A DNA stretch of 64,000 nucleotides. Source: Histoplasma ohiense. Lineage: Eukaryota > Ascomycota > Eurotiomycetes > Onygenales > Ajellomycetaceae. Both the position numbers and the translations under genes were made by a program. The stretch lies in assembly GCA_017607445.1 (NCBI GenBank), contig JAEVHH010000004.1:496001-560000 (forward strand), read 5' to 3'. Each line of letters starts with the position of its first letter. Positions within the stretch are counted from its first letter, which is position 1. Shown here piece by piece: positions 54,896 through 64,000 of this stretch. The notes beneath the pieces were generated by a model. That model was not told where the DNA came from. It saw nothing but the letters and a program-made list of their open reading frames with translations, and did no database searches.

Positions 54896-57830
54896 GAATG
54901 AGCTTATATCTGTTGTGACAGAGTCTCAGCTGTTGATTGCAATTTTGATGTGTGATAGCAGATGATTTCAGTTGTCTTGTGTGTAATTGCAGAACTTACA
55001 GAGAATGTTCTTTACTGTTTGTATCATTCTCTCTGTGACTTCATTGATCTCTGAGTGATACACTGTTGACAATTTTTGTTTGATTCTTAGCAGCTGGCAT
55101 ACACAGGTTTAGAGTGTACTGATGAATTGACTGTCTCTATCTGATACAATGAATGAAAGCAGATCATGTATATAATAGAACAGACTTCAGACAAAAACAT
55201 CTGCAACTACTTTGACATTCATTCTGTCACAGAGTTGCAGTATTACATTCTTGCTGAGACAATTAACAATGACTAGAATGTTTATAGAATCTTCACTCTC
55301 AGATAGAGAAACTGCAAAGTCAATTGCTATATCATATCAGATTTGTTTGAAGATAGACAGAGATTTCAACATCTTTTTTCATTGTTTGCACTATACTGTT
55401 ACTGAGTCACAGCAATTACAATTGCATACAAATCAGTGTACATTCTTTGATATATTCAGTCAGTAGAAGTCTTGAGCTACAATGCTGTACATAATCTCAC
55501 AGTCTGAGTGCTCAGTTATTGATGAGTTGTGAATCTTCTGTATGATTTGTGTTTGTAGAGATTCTGAATTGAGGATTCATTGTTTGTTTTGAAAGTGTAG
55601 ACATTCATCATCATCAATTGAGTATGCTGAGATGTCTGTTTTTGAGTATATGTCTGCAGAGAATCAAGATGCTCTGCTTTATATGACTTCAGCAGCTTGT
55701 TGTCAGAATTTGTCTATTTCTGTTGCTTGTCTCCATTGCTCTTCAAGTGAGAGATATTGAGTACAGAATTGATTAACATGTATACAGAGTTCATCTGACT
55801 GTGTGGAACTTTCTATGATTATGAGGTTGATTAATTGATACTCTTGATGTTTTCATCTGTCATTCAGATCATTGAATGGTATATCTTGTTCTCAGCAGAA
55901 TAGAATATCTGCAAGAGTGTTCTCTGCTTCTGATTGATAGTGAATTGTGAATGAGAATCAGCTAAGAAACAATGATCAGTGCATATGCCTTTCAGTGAGC
56001 TTATGAGTGATTGTGAAATATTTCAGATTCTTATGATTGGTAACAATCTCAAATCTCTCAATATTCATGAGTTTGAACTCTTATTTTTTGAGACATTGTA
56101 TGATCACTAGAAGCTTCTTGTCATAGATCTTGTAGTTGCATTCAGTGAATGACATCTTTTTCAAGATAAAGACACAAGATTGTAGAACATCTTTATTATT
56201 GTATTGTATTAATACTTTATCTACTACATAATCCAAGACATCTGTTTTGAGAATTGTATGCTTATCTGAATTGAATGATTGCAGTATTGAGATGTTTGTA
56301 AACATATGCTTCAGCTTTTTGAATGCTGCATCTGCTTTGTCAGTTCATTGAAATATGATGTCTTTCTGAGTCAGATCTGTCAGTGGTTGTATGATATTGA
56401 AGAAGTCTTTGATAAATCTTTGATAGAAGTTAATGAATTCTAGAAAGCTTCTAGTCTCTTTTACTGAGACTGATATCTCTCAGTTGAGAATTGCTTTCAT
56501 CTTCTTAGAATTTATGTGTACATTCTTTTCAGCTTTGATGATGAATTCTAGATAGGTCATAGACTTGATCTCAAAGTTGCATTTATCAATGTTCACTTAC
56601 AGTTCAGCTTTTTGTAGACAGTCAAGCACTTGTTGTATGTGCTTACAGTGCTCAGTAAGTGATTCATCAGTAAAGATCAAGATATCATTCATGTACACTG
56701 AGGTGATCTTATCAAGCAGATCTTGTAGAGCTCAGTTAATGTATTTCTGAAATGTACTCAGAGCATTCACTAATTCAAAAAGAGTCACTGTTCATTTGTA
56801 TAATCTGTAATGTGTACAAAAGACAGTTAGCCATTCATCATCTTCATTAATTCTTATTTTATAGAAGGCTGTAGAGATGTCAAGTTTTGTAAATCATTTT
56901 GCTTTTTCTATTCATTCAAACATTTCATTGATGAGTGGGAGAGAGTATTGATTCTTTCATGTAATCTTATTGAGCTCTTGATAGTTGATGCAGAATTGTA
57001 AGCCTTCTTCTGATTTCTTTGCAAACAGTACAGATGCTGCAGCAGATGAGTTGCTAATACAAATGAAGTCTTTATCTAGTAATCTGTTGAATGTTTTTCA
57101 TAGAATGAGAAGTTTGTTGTGTGATATGCTGTAGAGAGAATCTTAGAGTGATTGTGAGTTTTTACTGTCTTTTTTGATGAGTTTGATTGTATGATCTATA
57201 CTGCATTCTTGATGAGAGGGAAGCTTTTCAGCTTTCTTTTCATTGAATATATCTACAAAGTTCTTGTACAATTTGAGTAGTTCTTTGCATGATTTCTTGA
57301 GATTCTTGAGTTCTAGCTTTTCTAATGCTTTTTTGATATTCATTATGCTAGTGATGAATACTTGGATATTCTTCTTCTTGTGTGCTTGATGAATTAGTAG
57401 CTTGAATGCTTTCACTGATATCTGAGTGAGGTCAGTGGTTCTGTTGATATTCTTTTCATAAACATGGTTGTCTTCTGAGAAGATTAGACAACAGTTGTAT
57501 GCATCTATCAGAATTTCAAATTCTGTAAGTCATGACAGACTGAGTATTAAGTTGTACTCAAGATCTTGCACTTCATATATGTAAACATTTCTTTTTTCAT
57601 ATCCTTCTACATTGATGTTGAACTTTATCATATTGTAGAAGGTGGATCCTCTGAGGCCATTGAATCCACTGAGCTTACACAGTTCAGAAAAGAGAATACA
57701 CTGAAGCTTATGCTTTTCAATCAACTGAGTATTTATAAGAGTGTAGTGAAGAAAACCACTGTCTATCATTGCTCATATATTGATTAGATTATTTACAATG
57801 ATGAAGATTATGATTGCATTTGTTTGTATT
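54896..57830 (-). pseudogene. F pol, main part (protease to integrase)
   Basis: Minus-strand pieces 57530-57769 (protease MIDSG), 57143-57415 (linker) and 56081-56305 (RNase H, TDVLDYVVDK). RT YMNDILIF appears near 56690 with the second Asp changed. Continues at 48940 across A5. Confidence 0.8.
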
Positions 57831-57859
57831 TTCTATTCAAACCTTCAACTCACTTCTTG

Positions 57860-58880
57860 CTTCTTAAACTCTTATTCACATTTTAGAGTGAGAGCTCTTC
57901 ATTTCTCTGTCCTTGTTCATTTATAGATGTAGTTGTGTTCACATGCAGTGTAGAAGCTGAGATCACTGTGTTGATGCACTGATTTACAAAGTGCTCTGAT
58001 CTATTGCAACAGATGCAAACTTCTCAGATGATTTGATCAGTAACTTTTTGTTCAGAGAGATCAGATATTCTTGATCATTCTGTATTCATATGAGAGATTC
58101 AATTCATGATGTCTGTGGAAGTGGTTGATGTAGTTGAAGCAGTGATAGATGTAAAGTTCTGCCTGCAATTGTTATAGCTTTCTTATACAGTGTTGAAATG
58201 TGTGAGATTGTTGTCAAGTTGACACAAGTGAGTGCAGTAGTTGTGATAACACAAGAATATAAAATGTAAGATGCAGAGCTTAAGCAGTTTGAAGCTGATG
58301 TACTGATTCAGAAGATTAATTTTCACAGCATCATCTCAGTTCTGTTCTTCTGCTTTGTGAATCTTGCTATTGAAATCAGACAGATAGTTTGCTAGAGAAG
58401 TATTCCACTGATGATTTCTGTTTAGCCACTGCATCACACATACTTGCAGTGTAGAGTTCAAGAATAGAACATTCAGTTGATGAAAGACTTCTTCAGAGAT
58501 ATACATTTCATACATGTATGACTCAATTCAGAATTGAAATTTTGCTAGAGTGTCTTCTTCTAGTTGACTATGAATATAGCAGACTTGTAAGAGCAGAGAG
58601 TCTATCACAGACTCATCTTCTTCAAATTTGACTTTTGTTTTTCATTTTCAGATTAGATAGATTGAGAGCTCTTCTGTGAACTTATTGAAAAGAGGAAGAC
58701 ATTTTTTTCATTTATATACAGAGAATGTTGATGTCTGTGTGATTTCTGATATATTTATGCTCAGATGATTCAGTTGTTGTTGAAGCTCTGTCATCTGCAA
58801 AAATTGCTGCTGAAGAAAATTACAAAACTCAGCATTATCTTCAGCAAAGCTTCAGTTCTCATTCATGAAGAGATGTTTGT
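57860..58880 (-). pseudogene. F gag, diverged from family A
   Basis: Minus-strand translation shows LQQQFLQMTELQQQLNHLS near the N-terminus, as in A4 gag, and a knuckle CICCNRSEHFVNQC near 57975-58020. The middle part has many differences from A4 that RIP alone cannot explain, so this gag belongs to a separate subfamily. Stops throughout. Confidence 0.65.
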
Positions 58881-59156
58881 AATTTATTTTGTTTTCATAC
58901 AAGGCTATAGTTTTTAGTTCTGATAGCTTGAAGATCAGAAGGTTCAGTTCTTATTCTTGAAGAAAATACTTCATAAACACTCAGACTTCTTCACAGCACT
59001 ATCACAGTGGTGTGACTTTGTAGAACTTTGAAAATTGTGGATGTTATCACAACAACACAGCTTTGTGAAGACTTGATAACTTATTCTTAACTTGAGCACC
59101 TGGGTGCAATTGTAAACATAGAACACTCAGACTGACACAGATGAATCAATTCATAA
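58881..59156 (-). other. F leader
   Basis: Shorter than the family-A leader and with few of its hairpin units; the primer-binding stretch AATCAATTCATAA adjoins the LTR. No gene. Confidence 0.5.
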
Positions 59157-59538
59157 TATAACAGACATACTTCAATTAACAATCTAGCACTATTCTAAAT
59201 ACAGATTATAAATTGATTAAGAAAAGAAAGAGAAAAGAGATCAGAAGAAAAGATCGTACAAAGAAGGTTCTTATAGAGAGGAGATCAGAATGAAAGAATA
59301 TCAGAAGTCACTCCACAGCAGAGTACAGAGTGAAAGAATGTTGAGGGTTATATGGAAGAATTGTTAGAACTACACAAGCACAGAGTGTGAGGCAGAAGGG
59401 GTTACACAGAAGAATTGTTAGAGACTACACAAGCACAGAGTGCAATAACAGAGATGAGTAGATGTACACAAGTGTGGAACATGAGGCAGAGGGGGTTGGT
59501 TGCGTAAGTTAACTACTAACGGGTGCTAACCCGTCACA
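59157..59538 (-). repeat. F 5' LTR (382 bp)
   Basis: Inner end TATAACAGACATAC is mutated (even the terminal TG). The outer 45 bp, including GTTGCGTAAG and CTAACGGGTGCTAACCCG, are intact. Confidence 0.85.
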
Positions 59539-59566
59539 AGCAGCTCTTATAAAAAAGAGAGGCAAT

Positions 59567-59829
59567 TGTAATGCACTTGTTTATTATTTCCTTATTATTT
59601 TCACTTATTCTTACCTCTTTTCATTATACTCTTGCTACTGCTATTTCTATATGTATATATATATTGATGTATGTATTTCACACATCTTCTTTCTCTTTCT
59701 TTTCTTTCTTAGCAATTAGCTACACTACATTATGCTACTATACTACACTCTACAATATATTACTATTATCTTCACTACACTATAAACTATCTTCTACTGT
59801 TACTCTTCACACTGTCACTACACCTCACA
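59567..59829 (+). repeat. B 3' LTR (263 bp)
   Basis: Matches 28362-28624 along its length, with the inner CpGs lost. Followed by target duplication ATCTC at 59830-59834. Confidence 0.85.
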
Positions 59830-59879
59830 ATCTCATTCAACTGTCTTGCTTGAATCAAAAGTATCTGAAGCACTTCAGT
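59830..59879 (-). pseudogene. LINE ORF1 fragment between B and A6
   Basis: Fifty bases of LINE gag. Read on the minus strand they are open and in frame with 28361 leftward once one ATCTC copy is removed. Interrupted on the right by A6. Confidence 0.6.
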
Positions 59880-60413
59880 TGTAACGGGCGTACTTCGATT
59901 AACGATTTGATACTATCCTAATTACAGATTATGAATTGATTAAGAAAAGAAAGAGAAAAGAAATCAGAAGAAAAGATTGTACAAAGAGAGTTCTTATAGA
60001 AGAAAGTTCAGAGTGGAAGAATATCAGAAACTGCTCCACAGTGAAGCACAGAGCAGAAGAACATTAAGAGGTATATGTAAGAATTATTAGAGACTATATA
60101 AGTGTGGAGTGTGAGATGAAGGAATCATTGAGAGCTACACAGAAGAATTGTTAGAGACTACACAAGTGCAGAACACAGAGTAAGAGAATGTTAGAAGTTA
60201 TATAGAAGAATCATTAGAGACTATATAAGTGCAGAGCATGGAGTGAAAGAATATTAAGAGCTATATAAAAGAATTGTTAGAAACTACATAAGTGCAGAGC
60301 ACAGAGTGGAAGAACATTGAGAATTACACAAGATCACAGTGATCAGAAATGAGTGGATGCAGAAGAGGAGTTGATTGTATAAGTTAATTACTAATGAATA
60401 TTAATCTGTCACA
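59880..60413 (-). repeat. A6 3' LTR (534 bp, four U3 units)
   Basis: Outer end TGTAACGGGCGTACTTCG and AACGATTTG intact; inner end (TTAATCTGTCACA) mutated. Confidence 0.9.
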
Positions 60414-63400
60414 TTATCCCTCTCTACTGAGGTGAGTGAGAACTTATAGATGTTGAGAGCAGTGATGTTCTTCAAGACAGATGCAGATTCTCAGATTGAA
60501 TGATTGTATTCTATTCATTTGATGAGGTATTCACAGTGGCAGTGGTTGATTCTATCATCAAGAATTGCTTCAATTTCCCACTCAAGTTCATTATCTTCTT
60601 CTATGATGACAGATGACTGTCAATTAAAGATTCTCTGAGAGAGGAATGAATTCTCAGCTGCAGGTCAGAGCAGATTCATATGAAAAATATTATGAATGTC
60701 AGATGAAGTGTCAAGTTGATAATTGTGTGTGTCTAGCACTTTCTTCATCATATACTTGATGTGGTGATAATCTAGCATACATAAGAGGTGGTCTGTTCTT
60801 ATGTTCTTGAGATCTAGTCAGACTTTGTTTTCTACATAATATCAGATTGCAGAACTTCTTCTGATGTTTGTTTGATTCTTATAATTTTGCTGAACACTGA
60901 TCATTGAAGCTTCTGCTCATTCATGAGCTTTCTTCAGCTTACTCATAATGTTCTCTGCTGTCTGTATGAGACTGTGGGTGTATGCAGTTTCTCAGAGAAT
61001 CTCAGAGAAGTTCAGAATCTCTAAGTTGTATCTGTGTAGAAGAAAGAATGAGCTTACATCTGTTGTAGTGAAATCTCAACTGTTAATCACAATTTCAGCA
61101 TATGACAGCAGATTGCTTCAGTTGTCTTGTATGTAATTGCAGAACTTACAGAGAATGTTCTTTATCATTTATATCATTCTCTCAGTAGCTTCATCAGTCT
61201 CTGAGTGGTATGCTGTTGATAACTTTCATTCAATTCTTAATAATTGGCATATGCAGGCTCAGAGTGCACTGATGAATTGACTGTCTCTATCTGACACAAT
61301 GAATAAAGACAGATTATATATACAATAGAATGAGCTTCTGATGAAGGCATCTGCAACTACTTCAGCATTCATCTTATCACAGAGCTGTAGTATTACACCC
61401 TTACTGAGTCAGTTGACAATGACTAGAATGTTCATAGAATCTCCACTTTCAGATAAGAAAACTGCAAAATCAATAGCTATATTATGTCAAGTTCAGTTGA
61501 GGATAGATAGAGACTTCAACATCTCTTTTCAGTATTCACATCATGCTGTCACTGAGCCACAGCAATCACAGTTGTGTATGAACCAGTATATATCTTTTGA
61601 TATATCTGATCAGTAGAATTCTTGAGCAACAATGTTGTACATGATTTTGTGTTCTGAGTGCTCAATCATTGACAAGTCATGAATTTCTTGCATGATCTGT
61701 GTTTGTAGAGATTCTGAATTAAGGATTCATTGTCTATCTTGAAAGTGTAAGCAGTTGTCATCATCAATTGAACATGCTGAGATATCTATTCTTGAGTATA
61801 CATCTGCAGGGAATTGAGGTGCTTTGCTTTGTATGACTTCAGTGACTTATTGTCAGAATTCATCTGTCTCTACTGCTAGTCTTCATTGTTCTTTGAATGA
61901 GAGTTCTTGAGCTTGAAACTGATTGATATGTACATGAGATTCATCTGATTGTATAGAACTTTCTATAATTGCAGAGTTGATTAATCAATGCTCTCAGTGT
62001 TTCCATCTGTCATTCAAGTCATCAGATGATATATCTTGTTTTCAGTGAAACAGAGCATTCACAAAGATGTTCTCTACTTCAGATCAATAACAAATTGTGA
62101 ATGAAAAATAGCTAAGAAACAATGATCAACACATATATCTCTCAGTAAGCTTACAAGTGATTGTGAAGTACTCTAGATTCTTATGATCAGTAACAATCTC
62201 AAATCTCTTGACACTCATGAGTTTGAATTCCCATTCTTCAAGATATCATATAATCACTAGAAGCTTCTTGTCATAGATCTTGTAGTTGCATTCAGTGAGT
62301 GACATCTTTTTCAAGATGAAGACACAAGATTATAGAACATCTTCATTGTCATATTGCATCAGTGTTTCATCTACTACATAATCTGAGACATCTGTTTTGA
62401 GAATTGTATGCTTATCTGAATTGAATGATTGCAGCATTGAGATGTTTGTGAATATACACTTCAGCTTTTTGAATGCTGTGTCTGCTTCATCAGTTCATTG
62501 AAATATAGTGTCTTTCTGAGTCAGATCTGTTAGTGATTGTATGATATCAGAGAAGTTCTTGATAAATCTTCAGTAGAAGTTGACAAACTCTAGAAAGCTT
62601 CTAGTCTCTTTTACTGAGACTGATGTCTCTCAGTTGAGAATTGCTTCCATCTTCTTAGAATTCATATATACATCTTTTTCAGCTTTGATGATGAATTCTA
62701 GATAGATCATAGACTTGATTTCAAAGTTGCATTTGTCAATATCCACTTGCAGTTCAGCTTTTTGTAGGCAGTCAAGAACTTGTTGTATGTGCTTACAGTG
62801 CTCAGTGAGCAATCCATCAGTGAAGATCAAGATATTGTTCATATACACTGAGACAATCTCATTGAGCAGATCTCATAGAGCTCAGTTAATGTATTTCTGA
62901 AACATACTCAAAACATTCACTAATTCAAAGAGAGTCACTGTTCATTTGTATAATCTGTAACATATATGAAAGACAGTTAGTCATTCATCATCTTCATTAA
63001 TTCTTATCTTGTAGAAGGCCACAGAGATGTCAAGTTTCATAAATCATTTTGCTTTTTCTATTCATTTGAGTGTTTCATTGATGAGTGGAAGAGAGTATCA
63101 GTCCTTTCATGTAATCTTGTTGAGTTCTTAATAGTCAATGCAGAATCATAAGTCATCTTCTGATTTCTTTGCAAACAGTACAGATGCTGCAGTAGATGAG
63201 TTGTTAACACAAATAAAGTTTTTATCTAGTAATCTGTTGAGTGTTTTTCATAGAATGAGGAGCTCATTGCATGATATGCTGTAGAGAGGATCTCAGAATG
63301 ATTGCAGATTCTTATCATCTTTCTTAATAAGCTCAATTGTATGATCTATATCAGATTCTCAGTGAGAGGGAAGCTTTTCAGCTTCTTTCTTATCAAACAC

Positions 63401-63979
63401 ATCTGTGAAGTCTTTGTATAATTCAGATAGTTTCTTGCACAGTTTCTTGAGATCTTTAGATTCTAACTTTTCTAACACTTTTTTGATATTCATCATACTA
63501 GCAGTGAACACTTGGACATTCTTCTTCTCATGCACTTGGCAGATTAGTAGTTTGTATGCTTTCACTGATATCTGAATGAGATCAGCAGTTCTATCAATGT
63601 TCTTCTTGTAAACACAGTTGTCTTCTGAAAAAATAAGACAGTGGTTGCATGCATCCAACAAGATTTCAAATTCTGTGAGTCATGATAGACTGAGCATTAG
63701 GTTGTACTCAAGGTCTTGTATTTCATATATATATATATTCTTTTTCTCATGTTCTTCTACATCAACATTAAATCTTATCATGTTGTAGAAGGCAGATTCT
63801 CTGAGGCTGTCAAATTCACTGAGCTTATACAGTTTGAAAAAGAGAATACACTGAAGCTTATGCTTCTTGATCAGCTGAATGTCTATAAGAGTGTAGTGAA
63901 GAAAACCACTGTCTATCATTGCTTGTATGTTGATTAAGTTATTTACAATGACAGAGATTATAATTGTGTTCACTTGCAT
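60414..63979 (-). pseudogene. A6 pol, degraded
   Basis: Collinear with A4 pol. Open pieces 63680-63979 (protease MIDSG, starts at the pol ATG), 63359-63661 (linker) and 62630-62848 (RT, YMNNILIF with both catalytic Asp changed to Asn). Stops elsewhere; chromodomain region near 60430-60600. Confidence 0.85.
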
Positions 63980-64000
63980 TTTCTGCTTGAATCTTCAACT

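Larger units (their letters stand above)
47927..59538 (-). mobile_element. Element F: diverged family-A relative, RIP-degraded
   Basis: LTRs 47927-48308 and 59157-59538 (382 bp), target duplication AGCAG (47922-47926, 59539-59543) in B. Pol aligns with family A, but gag, leader and LTR are clearly divergent and the LTR is far shorter, so it is a sister subfamily. A5 interrupts its pol. Confidence 0.9.
28362..59829 (+). mobile_element. Element B: gypsy element split by nested insertions
   Basis: The 5' LTR (28362-28624) and 3' LTR (59567-59829) are both 263 bp and flanked by the same pentamer ATCTC (28357-28361 and 59830-59834). Internal sequence of B is 28625-31928, 44354-47926 and 59544-59566. 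The two interruptions, A3 and F, each have their own 5-bp duplications (ACTGC, AGCAG). Without the guests B is about 7.4 kb. It encodes gag and pol on plus and is inserted in LINE ORF1. Confidence 0.9.
59880..64000 (-). mobile_element. A6: family-A element, RIP-degraded, runs out of window
   Basis: 3' LTR at 59880-60413, pol 60414-63979, with gag and 5' LTR beyond 64000. Left flank TCAGT is LINE ORF1; its target duplication cannot be tested here. Confidence 0.9.

Noticed and set aside
1..64000. Host genes among the ORFs
   Set aside because: Every substantial ORF maps to an element domain, an element accessory gene or its shadow; no housekeeping motif was found on either strand.

Overview
The window reads as one uninterrupted repeat island from a filamentous ascomycete (Pezizomycotina). 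I found no host single-copy gene. It is a nest of Ty3/gypsy (chromovirus-type) LTR retrotransposons inserted into a LINE and into one another. Nearly all copies are AT-rich and full of TGA/TAA stops where the one intact copy has TGG, CGA or CAA. That is the signature of repeat-induced point mutation (RIP). The mutations hit mainly CpG and CpC (TGG to TGA) and largely spare CpA. From memory, CpG-type repeat mutation fits Onygenales such as Coccidioides better than Neurospora; the taxonomic guess is inference only.

Layout. A minus-strand LINE is the oldest layer: reverse transcriptase at 1-1028, endonuclease and gag at 26028-28361, and a further scrap of gag at 59830-59879. Element D (minus, 1029-13757, 5' part missing) sits in the LINE and contains C1 (minus, 1462-8586, target duplication GTAGA). 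A broken family-A copy A1 (plus, 13758-16398) interrupts D. Then comes C2 (minus, 16399-23923), which has no target duplication and carries a fresh SINE (19513-19898), and then a broken family-A copy A2 (minus, 23924-26027). Element B (plus) has LTRs at 28362-28624 and 59567-59829 with matching ATCTC duplications 31 kb apart. Everything between is B plus its nested guests: A3 (minus, 31929-44353, duplication ACTGC), which contains the intact A4 (plus, 35451-41641, duplication CAATT), and F (minus, 47927-59538, duplication AGCAG), which contains A5 (plus, 48946-54895, duplication GAATG). A6 (minus, 59880 to beyond the window) again interrupts the LINE.

A4 is the only coding-competent element: identical-looking 597-bp LTRs, gag with a CCHC knuckle, and a 1189-residue pol with protease, RT, RNase H, integrase (D,D35E) and C-terminal chromodomain. 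Its sequence implies self-priming of the Tf1 kind: the 14 nt at the LTR/leader junction are a perfect complement of the probable 5' end of its own RNA. The leader holds an array of short hairpins with an invariant CCGAGT loop and covarying stems.

The most unexpected content is a spliced gene carried on the opposite strand, tail-to-tail with pol, in both element family C and element D. Both versions encode a Cys cluster followed two codons later by a phase-0, 57-bp intron at the same position; B may carry a third, weaker example. Other notable signals are the survival of CpG sites only at the outer ends of mutated elements, and an unmutated 386-bp SINE inside a heavily mutated host element.
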